The notes under the pieces were generated by a model, which worked only from the letters and a program-made list of their open reading frames with translations, made no database searches and had not been told where the DNA came from. Both the position numbers and the translations under genes were made by a program. This document shows, piece by piece, positions 18,089-26,620 of a DNA stretch of 64,000 bases (position 1 is the first letter of the stretch; every line of letters begins with the position of its first letter). This stretch comes from Ruminiclostridium cellobioparum subsp. termitidis CT1112 (GTDB taxonomy: Bacteria > Bacillota > Clostridia > Acetivibrionales > DSM-1351), in assembly GCF_000350485.1 (NCBI RefSeq), contig NZ_AORV01000066.1, positions 60,511 through 124,510 on the forward strand, in the 5' to 3' direction.

Positions 18089-18976
18089 TTACCCTTTCAT
18101 TACAGCCCTGTATGCAGTGGGAGACATCTGCATTATCTTATAAAATGCGCGTGAGAAGTAATACGGGTCGTTAAAGCCCAGCAGCTGGCAAATCTCATTA
18201 ACTCTCAATTGCGTGGTATCCAGGTATTGGCATGCGCTTTTTATTTTCAATCTTAAAAAATAATCTATGGGAGAATACCCTGTCCTCTTCTTAAATAAAA
18301 AACTGTAATGGGTGGGCGATAGATTTGCCTGGTCGGATAATTCCCCGAGAGTAAGATTCCTCTTCAAATTTATTGTCATAAAAAGAATGGACTCCTCCAC
18401 CTGGAGTGCCGTTTCTTTTGGAACACTAACCAGATTGGGGGTCTGGAATAATAAGGCTCCTAGAATATTAGCAACCACCTGTGCCGAATAGATCATTGCC
18501 TCCTGGGTAAACCCTTTTTCCAGAACCCTGAAAATATCCTCAAACAAAAGTCTGACCTTTGAGGTTTTATCTGCCGAATAATGAAGTGCCGGGTTTTCAA
18601 TGTCTAAATTTCTAAGAAAATTTTGTGCGTTGCTCCCAAGGAAATGGAGCCAATATATGCTCCAGGGATCTGATTTACCTGCACCATAAGTATGCGGAAT
18701 TCCCTGAGGTATTATCAAAAGAGTGTCTTTTTCAATGCTGTGCCTTATGCCGTCCAGCAATATAAAACCTTCTCCGCCCGTACAATAAATCAGTATGTTC
18801 TGCTCGCAGCCCCGCAAACGCTCCCTATAGTGAAATTGTGCATGTGGATAAAATCCAATATCGGTTGGATATATGGTAGCCACCAGCGGATCACTTTTAG
18901 CCGACTCAAGAAAGAGCCTTGGAAACACAATTGCCTTTTCATCTTTAAAGCCCTGAATTTTTCTTATTTGCCCCAT
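18089..18976 (-). CDS. AraC-family transcriptional regulator
   Basis: 295 aa. An N-terminal cupin-like sugar-sensing domain (GEGFILLDGIRHSIEKDTLL, PQGIPHTYG) is followed by a C-terminal AraC double helix-turn-helix in the last ~100 residues (LSDQANLSPTHYSFLFKKRT, LLGFNDPYYFSRAFYK). The ATG at 18976 is preferred over a TTG at 18997. It is divergent from the DUF5107-TPR gene (start 19211) and upstream of the mutarotase-fold gene, so it probably controls both. The effector is likely a sugar. Confidence 0.88.
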   Translation of the reverse strand: MGQIRKIQGFKDEKAIVFPRLFLESAKSDPLVATIYPTDIGFYPHAQFHYRERLRGCEQNILIYCTGGEGFILLDGIRHSIEKDTLLIIPQGIPHTYGAGKSDPWSIYWLHFLGSNAQNFLRNLDIENPALHYSADKTSKVRLLFEDIFRVLEKGFTQEAMIYSAQVVANILGALLFQTPNLVSVPKETALQVEESILFMTINLKRNLTLGELSDQANLSPTHYSFLFKKRTGYSPIDYFLRLKIKSACQYLDTTQLRVNEICQLLGFNDPYYFSRAFYKIMQMSPTAYRAVMKG

Positions 18977-19210
18977 TTCCGCCCCACTCTCCTGCAATAA
19001 CAGTTATTGTATTTTAAAAAGTTTCCAATATGCTTTATTTTATTATACCATGTTTGAAAAATCAAATTCTCATAGTAATATAGTCCATCTCTTTCGTTTT
19101 TTATTCCATTCTATCAGGTATATTATGATGTTAATATAGAAATATAATTTGATTTAGCTTCATATCCAACTATGAAAGAATCAGTTTTTATGAATAAGGA
19201 GGTATTATTA

Positions 19211-22200
19211 ATGGCAGATTCAAAAGGAAAAGCATTAATGTGGGAAGAAGACATCGAGCTCCCGACCTATCCTGCAGGAAAACCCGATAAAAACCCCATG
19301 TTTTTGGAGAAAAGGGTCTACCAGGGCAGCTCCGGAAAAGTTTATCCCCTGCCTGTAATCGACAAAATATATGACAGTAAAGTAACTCAGAAATACCGTG
19401 TGGTATTTTTGGAAAACGACTATATCCAGATATGGATAATACCCGAATTGGGAGGCAGGATCCAGAGAGCATTTGACAAAACAAACAACTACGATTTCGT
19501 TTATTACAATCAGGTTATAAAACCTGCCCTGGTAGGACTTGCCGGTCCCTGGATATCCGGCGGCATCGAATTCAACTGGCCGCAGCACCACAGACCAAGC
19601 ACCTACTCTCCGGTTGAGTATACCCTCAAGGAGAATGAAGACGGCAGTAAAACCTGCTGGGTGGGCGAAATTGATCAGATGTATGGAACAAAGGTAACCG
19701 CAGGTTTTACCATATATCCTGATAAAGCTTACCTGGAAATAAAGGCACAGCTGTACAACAGGACCTGCGAACCGCAGACTTTCCTGTGGTGGGCAAACCC
19801 TGCCGTTGCAGTAAACGATCACACTCAGTCGGTTTTCCCGCCTGATGTTACGGCAGTATTTGACCATGGCAAAAGAGATGTTTCCTCCTTCCCCATAGCA
19901 ACAGGTACCTACTATAAAGTAGACTATTCGGCGGGAGTGGATATATCAAAATATAAAAACATCCCTGTTCCAACCTCCTATATGGCTTACAAATCCGACT
20001 ACAATTTTGTCGGGGGCTACGATCATCAAAAAGAAGCTGGCCTGCTGCATGTTGCAGACCATCACATCTCTCCCGGCAAGAAACAGTGGACCTGGGGCAA
20101 TGGTGATTTTGGCCAGGCATGGGACAGAAATCTTACCGATGAAGACGGACCTTATATTGAGCTTATGACCGGAGTTTATACCGATAACCAGCCTGACTTT
20201 ACCTGGCTCAACCCATACGAGGAAAAGACCTTCACACAATACTTCATGCCCTATAAAAACATAGGTATGGTAAAAAACGCATCGACTGATGCAGCAGTAA
20301 ACCTAGAGGTAGAAAAAGGGATCATCAGGGTATCGGTATACGCCACTTCTGTGTTTAAAGATGCAACAGTTGAGTTGAAAGGTAAAAATTCGGTTTATCA
20401 CAAAATCACAACTGAAATATCACCTGTAAGTACCTGCAGTTTTGAATGCGGACTTGTACAGGGTGATATTGAAACCGACCTGACACTTACGGTGACTGCT
20501 AAGGATGGCAGAGTGCTTGTGTCATATACTCCTAAAATTGTTGAACAGGATTTAGTCCCAAATGCCGCAAAGGCCATTTCCCAGCCTTCGGAGCTGACCA
20601 ATACCGAGGCCCTGTATCTTGCGGGCATCCACCTGGAACAATACAGGCATGCCACCTATGAACCGGAGAATTATTATGAGGAAGGTTTGCGCAGAGACCC
20701 TGAAGATATCCGCATAAATAACGCCTACGGAACCTTGTTGTTCAGAAGAGGCCTGTTTGCTAAGAGCGAGCAATATTTCAGAACTGCTGTTAAGACCTCA
20801 ACCCGCCATAACCCCAATCCCTACGACGGCGAACCTTACTACAATCTTGGGCTCTCCCTGAAAATGCAGGGTAAGCTGGATGAGGCCTATGATGCTTTTT
20901 ATAAGGCATGCTGGAATGTGGCAATGCAGGACTGCGGTTACTTCTCGCTTTCCAAAATAAATTGCATGAGGCAGGAGTTTGAACTGGCACTTATGCATGT
21001 AGAAAAATCGATAGTCAGGAATTATCACAACTTCAAGGCCAGAAACCTGAAAACAGCTTTGCTGCGCAAATCCGGAAACTTTAATAAAGCCGAAAGCTTT
21101 GCAAAAGAAACAATTGAAATAGATATTATGGATTTCGGTGCCAGAAACGAGTTATACCTTATAGCCAGGGAGGCCGGAAATCTTGAGTCAGCCGGTCGGC
21201 TTCTCGAGGAACTTGTCACTCTCATGAGAAATGACCTGAAAAACTATATAGAATTGTCCCTGGATTATTCCGACTGCGGTATGTACAAGGAAGCTGCCGA
21301 AATACTTGAGAGACTTATTTCCAACAGTGCGGCCGGGGATGTCAGCCCAATGCTCTATTACTATACAGGCTGGAATCTTTTGTCCCTGGGACAGGATGAA
21401 GCCGCAAGGGATTACTTCACTAAGGGTGCGTCAGCAAAACCGGATTACTGCTTCCCAAACCGCCTCGAAGACATACTTCTCCTGCAAACGGTTCAAAGGG
21501 TCAATCCCGCCGATTCCAAAGCGTTTTACTATTTGGGCAACCTCTGGTATGACAAAAAACAGTATGAAGAAGCTGTGGCCTGCTGGGAAAAATCAAGAGA
21601 GCTGGACGATACCTATCCTACGGTTCACAGAAATCTGTCTTTGGCCTACTACAACAAGCTCCACGATGAGGTCAGGGCCAGGGAGTCCCTTGAGAAAGCC
21701 TTCCGGCTTAATCAGGAGGATTCAAGAGTTTTCCTTGAATTGGATCAGCTGTATAAAAAACTCGGTGTCGCACCTGAGGAACGGCTCAGGAACTTTGAAA
21801 AGTATATTGATCTGGTTGAAATCCGGGATGACCTGTATGTTGAATATATTACATTAATCAATATCAGCGGTGATTTCCGGAAAGCCAAAGAGTTGATTTC
21901 AAAGAGAAAATTCCATCCATGGGAAGGCGGAGAAGGAAAAATTACAAAGCAGTATGTCAACTGCAATATAGAGCTTGGAAAAGAGCTCATATCCGGGAAT
22001 AAGTATGAAGCTGCCATAGCCGTATTAAGCGAAGCCCTGACTTACCCTCACAATTTAGGAGAAGGTAAGCTGTTCGGTACACAGGAAAACAATCTGAATT
22101 ATTATCTGGGTTGTGCATATGAAGGCCTGAAGGATGCCGACAAGGCAAAAGAATACTTTCTTAGGGCATCGGTCGGACTTGATGAGCCAACAAGTGCAAT

Positions 22201-22561
22201 GTACTACAACGATCAGCCCCCCGAAATGATTTTTTATCAAGGTTTGGCTCATATCAAGCTGGGCAATGCTGACAAGGCAAAAGCAATTTTCGATAAATTG
22301 ATAATTTATGGTGAAACCCATATAAATGATCATGTTACCATAGATTACTTTGCAGTATCACTTCCCGATTTTCTAATATTTGACGAAGACCTGGACAAAA
22401 GGAACGTTATACACTGCAGATATCTCATGGGTTTGGGTAAGCTGGGTCTTAGCTATCTGGGACTGGAAGCTGCCCATAATGCCCGGGAACAATTCCATAA
22501 AGCTCTGGAACTGGATTTGAACCACATGGGAGTAATTATCCATAATAAGCTGTGCATCTAA
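19211..22561 (+). CDS. DUF5107 domain protein with C-terminal TPR repeats
   Basis: A 1116-residue cytoplasmic protein without signal peptide. The ATG follows AAGGAGG; an upstream in-frame ATG at 19172 has no site. Residues ~1-430 form the DUF5107 region, a large beta-sandwich of mutarotase type rich in Trp (GGIEFNWPQHHRPS, LWWANPAVAVNDH). From about 480 onward there are many tetratricopeptide repeats (EPYYNLGLSLKMQGKLDEAY, KAFYYLGNLWYDKKQYEEAV). Family members are common in polysaccharide-degrading Firmicutes and Bacteroidetes, but I know of no assigned reaction. An intracellular glycoside-acting or sugar-sensing scaffold is inferred. Confidence 0.85.
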   Translation: MADSKGKALMWEEDIELPTYPAGKPDKNPMFLEKRVYQGSSGKVYPLPVIDKIYDSKVTQKYRVVFLENDYIQIWIIPELGGRIQRAFDKTNNYDFVYYNQVIKPALVGLAGPWISGGIEFNWPQHHRPSTYSPVEYTLKENEDGSKTCWVGEIDQMYGTKVTAGFTIYPDKAYLEIKAQLYNRTCEPQTFLWWANPAVAVNDHTQSVFPPDVTAVFDHGKRDVSSFPIATGTYYKVDYSAGVDISKYKNIPVPTSYMAYKSDYNFVGGYDHQKEAGLLHVADHHISPGKKQWTWGNGDFGQAWDRNLTDEDGPYIELMTGVYTDNQPDFTWLNPYEEKTFTQYFMPYKNIGMVKNASTDAAVNLEVEKGIIRVSVYATSVFKDATVELKGKNSVYHKITTEISPVSTCSFECGLVQGDIETDLTLTVTAKDGRVLVSYTPKIVEQDLVPNAAKAISQPSELTNTEALYLAGIHLEQYRHATYEPENYYEEGLRRDPEDIRINNAYGTLLFRRGLFAKSEQYFRTAVKTSTRHNPNPYDGEPYYNLGLSLKMQGKLDEAYDAFYKACWNVAMQDCGYFSLSKINCMRQEFELALMHVEKSIVRNYHNFKARNLKTALLRKSGNFNKAESFAKETIEIDIMDFGARNELYLIAREAGNLESAGRLLEELVTLMRNDLKNYIELSLDYSDCGMYKEAAEILERLISNSAAGDVSPMLYYYTGWNLLSLGQDEAARDYFTKGASAKPDYCFPNRLEDILLLQTVQRVNPADSKAFYYLGNLWYDKKQYEEAVACWEKSRELDDTYPTVHRNLSLAYYNKLHDEVRARESLEKAFRLNQEDSRVFLELDQLYKKLGVAPEERLRNFEKYIDLVEIRDDLYVEYITLINISGDFRKAKELISKRKFHPWEGGEGKITKQYVNCNIELGKELISGNKYEAAIAVLSEALTYPHNLGEGKLFGTQENNLNYYLGCAYEGLKDADKAKEYFLRASVGLDEPTSAMYYNDQPPEMIFYQGLAHIKLGNADKAKAIFDKLIIYGETHINDHVTIDYFAVSLPDFLIFDEDLDKRNVIHCRYLMGLGKLGLSYLGLEAAHNAREQFHKALELDLNHMGVIIHNKLCI

Positions 22562-22606
22562 AAGACTTTAGAGAAAGAATTTAATAATTCCGGTGGTATA
22601 AAAAAT

Positions 22607-22663
22607 ATAAACTCCTTCCTGATAAAAGTAACCTACGCTCTAAGTATCAGGAAGGAGTTTTAT
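22607..22663. terminator. Bidirectional terminator between convergent genes
   Basis: A long near-perfect stem: AAACTCCTTCCTGATA (from 22609) pairs with TATCAGGAAGGAGTTT (22645-22660), with about 20 bases of loop. T-rich sequence on both outer sides serves the DUF5107-TPR gene on the plus strand and the flavoprotein gene on the minus strand. Confidence 0.8.
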
Positions 22664-22698
22664 ATTAAAGCTTTTATTTTATAAATATATTTAATTCC

Positions 22699-23739
22699 TC
22701 ACAATTTCATATAACCGAAACTATCCGATATATTTGCAACGAAATTCCATTGTCTTTCCATATAATTTCTAAGTACTGCAGTGCTGCTTATATATGCCTG
22801 GTGTAATGCCTTCAGATCCGAAACACTGTCTAAACCGGCTTGTTCTATGGCCTTTGCGGCAGCATGCCCGCTTTCCATTCCGGCAGAAATACCCTCACCC
22901 ATCGGATTCAGGAATCCTGCCGTTTCACCTGCAAACAGCACTCTCCCTTTTCCGTAATCAATGGGACATTTTGGCATAATGTGGGGCATTAGCCATTTTT
23001 CTGCTTTTTCCTGCTTTTCAATTATTGCATTATGATGTTTTTTCATATAGGAAATAAATTTTGAATAATAATATTCAAGCTTGCATATATCCTTAACTGC
23101 CACACCTAAAATCAAATAATCATCTTTTACGTTGAACCATGCATCGTACTCTGAAAGACAGGGCTGCAACCAGGCATAAAAATAGTGCCGGTCCAAATCT
23201 ATACGGCCTTTGTTAAAGGTCTGGTAAGTGGTTACATAGTTTTGGCGTGCCGGAAGCAGTTTACGCTTAACAGAGCCCACCACCCCGTCACATACAATGA
23301 CTGCTTTTGCTTTTTCGGAATATGTAGAAGTACCTCTGAGATTTACAAGTACATACTTTTCTTGTTCCTCACAGGATATGGCGGCAGTTTCGTCCCGTAT
23401 CTCTGCGCCGGCCCGGGCAGCCTTTGCTGCAAGCCAATAATCAAAGGAATTTCGCCATATATTTAATCCTTCCTGTTCAAAACGGTACTCCTGACCCCTG
23501 TCATTTGTAAGAATCATACCCCGGTTGTCAAAGGGCTTGCACATGGCTGATTCCGGCACATCCTCCCCAAAGTATTGCCGGATCAGATCCATGGATTTCC
23601 TGATAAGAATACCTGAACAGGATTTGTTTCTTGGCAGCCTGAACTTTTCGATCAGCAATACCTTATGACCGCTGCAGGCCAATTCCCGGGCAGCAGTACA
23701 ACCTGACGGGCCTGCACCAATGATGATTACATCATACAT
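22699..23739 (-). CDS. FAD-dependent oxidoreductase, geranylgeranyl-reductase family
   Basis: 346 aa. The N-terminal dinucleotide-binding motif is IIGAGPSGCTAA, and a second FAD-contact motif is LFAGETAGFLNPMGEGISAG in the C-terminal half. Both are typical of geranylgeranyl reductase/halogenase-like flavoproteins. The start at 23739 follows AAAGGAG; the frame is open further upstream without a site. Such proteins reduce isoprenoid double bonds or act on undefined quinone- or lipid-like substrates. It is a single-gene unit, so context does not help. Confidence 0.82.
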   Translation of the reverse strand: MYDVIIIGAGPSGCTAARELACSGHKVLLIEKFRLPRNKSCSGILIRKSMDLIRQYFGEDVPESAMCKPFDNRGMILTNDRGQEYRFEQEGLNIWRNSFDYWLAAKAARAGAEIRDETAAISCEEQEKYVLVNLRGTSTYSEKAKAVIVCDGVVGSVKRKLLPARQNYVTTYQTFNKGRIDLDRHYFYAWLQPCLSEYDAWFNVKDDYLILGVAVKDICKLEYYYSKFISYMKKHHNAIIEKQEKAEKWLMPHIMPKCPIDYGKGRVLFAGETAGFLNPMGEGISAGMESGHAAAKAIEQAGLDSVSDLKALHQAYISSTAVLRNYMERQWNFVANISDSFGYMKL

Positions 23740-23888
23740 GTAAATGATCTCCTTTACATTCACCTGCCAAGATTCCTGAATAACTTGGATTATCGCCGGA
23801 TAAAATATTTTCATATTTGCTATAATTAGTATTATCTGTATATTTCATGAATACCCCTGTTCAAAATAAGCTGATTAATATATATCTA

Positions 23889-24353
23889 TTAATCATCATA
23901 ATATTCGACTTGCTGGTTTATTTTAAATAGCTTGTTGATGTCCATACCCCAGACTCCTATTTTCCCTGAATCAGGATAAAATGCTACATCTATTTCATTA
24001 TGTGTGTCAAAATCTAAATATATAAGTATTTCTGTCTCAGATGTATTTGTTAATTTGTGAGCACCTTTTTTATTGGACGGGAAAAACAAAAATTCACCCG
24101 CAGATACTTCCCTATCGCCCGAAGGAGTTTTAAGGATGCCATTACCACTAATAATATAAAATGCTTCTTCGTTTCTTGTATGGTAATGATACGGATATGC
24201 CGATTTGCCAGGAGGTATCTCATAAACAGATATGGAACATTGTTGGGCATTCTCTTTTGGTACTAGTTCACGCTTATAATATTCATACCCAGGATGCTCG
24301 TTTTTATGTTTTAAAGGAACATCCTGAAACCTAACCTTTAATATTTCGTCCAT
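23889..24353 (-). CDS. Cupin-domain protein
   Basis: 154 aa single-domain beta-barrel protein. Cupin motif 1 is YHYHTRNEEAFYIISG (metal-ligand His residues and Glu) and motif 2 is PSNKKGAHKLTN with the second His. The start follows GAGGGGGAA. The most common annotation of close relatives is cupin of unknown function, sometimes sugar-phosphate isomerase-like. It lies at the edge of the accessory gene region and lacks the promoter block shared by the units to its right. Confidence 0.85.
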   Translation of the reverse strand: MDEILKVRFQDVPLKHKNEHPGYEYYKRELVPKENAQQCSISVYEIPPGKSAYPYHYHTRNEEAFYIISGNGILKTPSGDREVSAGEFLFFPSNKKGAHKLTNTSETEILIYLDFDTHNEIDVAFYPDSGKIGVWGMDINKLFKINQQVEYYDD

Positions 24354-24382
24354 ATGCTTTTCCCCCTCAATTAATTAAACTA

Positions 24383-24493
24383 CTAAAATCTTCTTATTTT
24401 TATTGCACCACTTTCCCATAGATCAGGATACTCCTTTTTCATCTTAAAGCCAGTACTTTTAACCCAATATAGACATTCTTTTTGTTCACACAG
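24383..24493 (-). pseudogene. Short gene remnant upstream of the cupin gene
   Basis: A 36-codon stretch without its own start reads as plausible protein (CEQKECLYWVKSTGFKMKKE, then YPDLWESGAIKI) and ends at TAG 24383. It is bounded upstream by a stop. It looks like the C-terminus of a larger cysteine-containing protein, but I cannot name the family. Confidence 0.3.
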
Positions 24494-24550
24494 TTAAATC
24501 ATTTGTCATCACTTACTGTTCATCAATGATATATTTAGAAGTTATTGGAG

Positions 24551-24610
24551 TCAAAAATACCGCTGTTCAGTTATAGAATGTGCGGTAATAGGATGATACT
24601 TAATATATAA
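24551..24610. repeat. Cassette-end hairpin repeat R1
   Basis: First of four related ~60-bp repeats. On the minus strand ATTACCGC...GCGGTATTTTTG forms a terminator-like hairpin. On the plus strand the right half reads GAATGTGCGGTAATAGG-ATGAT. It lies about 45 bases after the stop of the reading frame at 24656. A separate perfect palindrome, CTACAAATT/AATTTGTAG, stands between the stop and the repeat (24621-24640). Confidence 0.65.
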
Positions 24611-24655
24611 ATAATCTCAACTACAAATTGAAATTTGTAGGAATATCTTAATTTC

Positions 24656-25027
24656 TTAATCAGGGTATGGATAGTAACCGGTTAAGCAATATTGTATAAA
24701 TATTTCAGGAATTTCATCTCCATCCATGTCCAGGGCGGCAAAATTCAAAAATTTAAAGGTATCTAACCCATCATTGGAAAGTTGATTCAAATATATTGTT
24801 TTTGTTCCATTCTCTGCGTAAGATGTAGTAATTAATTCAGTTTTATTAATGATACTAATTTTTTCACTTAACAAACCCCCGTGAATATTCGTAAATTTTC
24901 CATAATAATACAAGTATGGATTGAACTTAATAATCCTATGGTATATTATTACAGCCCACAAGTCAAGTATACTCACCGTATAGACGATACAGGAGCGGTG
25001 CACCATAGATTCTATTACTCTTCTCAT
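24656..25027 (-). pseudogene. C-terminal fragment of an unknown protein fused by chance to IS3 debris
   Basis: The 123-codon frame has two parts. The first ~22 codons are IS3 transposase DNA read in the wrong frame. The remainder is a genuine-looking fragment ending in AALDMDGDEIPEIFIQ, a calcium-binding-like D-x-D-x-D motif common at the ends of small clostridial lipoproteins. No ribosome binding site or credible start is present. I regard it as the 3' part of a gene disrupted by the insertion element. Confidence 0.5.
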
Positions 25028-25308
25028 GGATTTCTTTGATTGTTTTTAGAACTTACGGTTCTCTTCGGTTCGAATACTCACACCCCTGGAGGCATAAGCA
25101 TAATAGCCGCTTCTTGATACTTCTAAGGCCTTACACATCTTTGCAATCCGAAATACCAAGCGATGTTCAAAGATAAAACTGTAGTATAATGAACGTTAAG
25201 TTCCTCAGCCATTTTGCTGATGGTTGTTTCGCCGGATAAAACTCTTAATACTACTTGCTCCTTAAATGCTTGCAAGTGCTTAATCTCGGGGCGCCTTGTA
25301 TGAATCAT
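24965..25308 (-). mobile_element. Degenerate IS3-family insertion sequence remnant
   Basis: Minus strand. 25308 to about 25177 encodes the start of OrfA (RPEIKHLQAFKEQVVLRVLS, GETTISKMAEELNVHYTTV), a helix-turn-helix. It is joined by an internal deletion to the start of OrfB (HRLVFRIAKMCKALEVSRSG, then YYAY and VSIRTEENRK). OrfB has an internal stop and a frameshift (EIHEKSNRIYGAP follows in another frame) and breaks off near 24970. The DDE catalytic domain is missing, so the element cannot move. Confidence 0.75.
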
Positions 25309-25309
25309 T

Positions 25310-25657
25310 GCGGCACCAGGAAGGCAATTCGGGCTACCATGGCGGAAAAGGTGTCATGGATTCTTACGTCAATTCTTTCAAGCTTGGTAATTTAGACAGT
25401 AGATATACTAAGTACATATATGGATTGAGAAAATCACCTATTCTACGATTAACTTCTATTATATGTTCTCCTAACATGTGGGTAGCATGTTGTCCGTTTG
25501 GTGCAATTTACACCTCGCAACTAGCTATCAAAGTTCCGCCTCTTCCAATGCTTCCGATAGCTCGCTGTGGCAGAGAGAAATAATATCTCCGAACTCCGTT
25601 CTACTTACCACCAACCGTGAGTCTTTGCGTTATTATGTACTTCTTTTTCTAACTCAT
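25310..25657 (-). pseudogene. MazG-like nucleotide pyrophosphohydrolase pseudogene
   Basis: Minus strand. An AAAGGAGAG site is followed by an ATG (25657) that is broken at once by a frameshift. In the next frame come NELEKEVHNNAKTHGWW and, after a second shift, TEFGDIISLCHSELSEALEE, the Glu-rich metal-binding signature of MazG-like NTP pyrophosphatases. A weak later fragment (RIHDTFSAM) suits the family's C-terminal part. At least three frame changes are needed, so it is dead. It ends against the IS3 remnant, which may have truncated it. Confidence 0.65.
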
Positions 25658-25715
25658 TTAATCACTCTCCTTTAATTCTCTCAAGTTCATCCATATGGGA
25701 TAATGCCGCAAAACA

Positions 25716-25751
25716 GAAAGAAAAACGGTCATCCGAAGACAACCGCCGTTT
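25716..25751 (-). terminator. Intrinsic terminator with UUCG tetraloop
   Basis: On the minus strand CGGTTGTC-TTCG-GATGACCG (25726-25745, allowing G-U pairs) forms an 8-bp stem closed by a C(UUCG)G tetraloop, followed by TTTTTCTTTC. It separates the unit at 25928 from the MazG-like pseudogene. Confidence 0.6.
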
Positions 25752-25840
25752 CTTATAAAATTTCTATTTTTATTCTCTTATCTTCTCTCAGATTTATCAA
25801 GCTGCCTTCTATACTATTCCTACCTTGCGTCAGAAATAAG

Positions 25841-25901
25841 CATAAAAAACGCACATCATTTTTTCTGAATGTGCGGTAATAGAATGATTCTTGATGTATA
25901 A
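25841..25901. repeat. Cassette-end hairpin repeat R2
   Basis: Second copy, starting 27 bases after the stop codon at 25928. On the minus strand CGCACAT...ATGTGCG is followed by TTTTTT, a good terminator. The plus-strand right half TGAATGTGCGGTAATAG-AATGATTCTTGAT is the best match to the consensus and includes the small palindrome AGAAT-G-ATTCT. Confidence 0.75.
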
Positions 25902-25927
25902 AGAATGCGATATAACTTAGCTATAAA

Positions 25928-26290
25928 TTAGATTTTCAAATATATCGGATCTATTTCATATCCCATTTCCTTCAAAACCTCTAATCCATTTAGATACTTG
26001 TATCCATCCTGTTCAAAGCTCTCTCCATTTTCTCTACATTGATGTATTATTTGAGAAATATATGCAGGTTGGTTTAAATTGATTGAAACTTTATTACCTT
26101 GAATAGTTGCTGGTAAGCCATTATTGAGCATAAAGTGTTCTTTAATAGGAAAGTTTATATTCAGTGTGGCTTTTTGTCTTGAGTTCATAACAATTAGCAG
26201 GTATGGATAATTTATATAATCATAATCATCATATCGGAAAAGCCATTTATATTCTATCTTGTCCACTATGATTTTTCTAAAACGCCGCAT
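25928..26290 (-). CDS. Small protein of unknown function
   Basis: 120 aa from ATG 26290, which follows GGAGGGGC at good spacing. The open frame continues upstream to 26431, but that part runs through the shared promoter block and is not coding. The protein is hydrophilic, Tyr- and Asn-rich and without signal peptide (begins MRRFRKIIVDKIEYKWLFRY, ends EIDPIYLKI). I do not recognise the family. It forms a unit with promoter block P2 upstream and hairpin R2 downstream. Confidence 0.65.
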   Translation of the reverse strand: MRRFRKIIVDKIEYKWLFRYDDYDYINYPYLLIVMNSRQKATLNINFPIKEHFMLNNGLPATIQGNKVSINLNQPAYISQIIHQCRENGESFEQDGYKYLNGLEVLKEMGYEIDPIYLKI

Positions 26291-26366
26291 AAAATTTGCC
26301 CCTCCTAATTCTATAAATTCCTGTTTTTCAGTAAGATTATATTCATAATCGTTAGTTCGTAATTTC

Positions 26367-26456
26367 AAACAATACCGATTTAAAAGTAATTCATTACAAA
26401 TAATACTACATCTGGAAGATTTCCATGTCAAGTTTCACCCCTTACCGCACTATTCA
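26367..26456 (-). promoter_or_regulatory. Shared promoter block P2 of the cassette array
   Basis: On the minus strand TTGACA (26426-26431), a 17-base spacer and TAGTAT (26403-26408) form a near-consensus sigma-A promoter for the gene starting at 26290. The whole ~88-bp block is almost identical to 27235-27322, including spacer and flanks, so it has been copied. Its outer edge reads TGAATAGTGCGGTAAGG on the minus strand, resembling the inverted end found in the R repeats. Confidence 0.8.
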
Positions 26457-26513
26457 TTTGTCAAAGAGCATGTATTCCGTCACTTTCTTCATATTTTGCG
26501 GCTGAATTGCTGC

Positions 26514-26575
26514 CATAAAAATACCGCAATTCATTAACTGAATGTGCGGTAGTAGAATAATTCTTGATATAAATA
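26514..26575. repeat. Cassette-end hairpin repeat R3
   Basis: Third copy, about 45 bases after the stop at 26621. The minus strand has TACCGCA...TGCGGTA-type pairing (ACCGC...GCGGT) with extra pairing TTCA/TGAA and a TTTTTA tail. The plus-strand right half is TGAATGTGCGGTAGTAG-AATAATTCTTGAT. Confidence 0.75.
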
Positions 26576-26620
26576 TTGTAAATTATATAATTGAATTTTA
26601 TTAAGTTTCAAATTAGGTTA

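Noticed and set aside
25066..25078. T-loop-like GGTTCGAAT suggestive of a tRNA
   Set aside because: No acceptor, D or anticodon stem fits around it; on the minus strand it is part of the IS3 OrfB remnant coding SIRTEEN.
26291..26431. Longer N-terminus for the small protein at 25928
   Set aside because: The added 47 codons are translated from the copied promoter block, including its -10 and -35, and a strong ribosome binding site supports the internal ATG at 26290.
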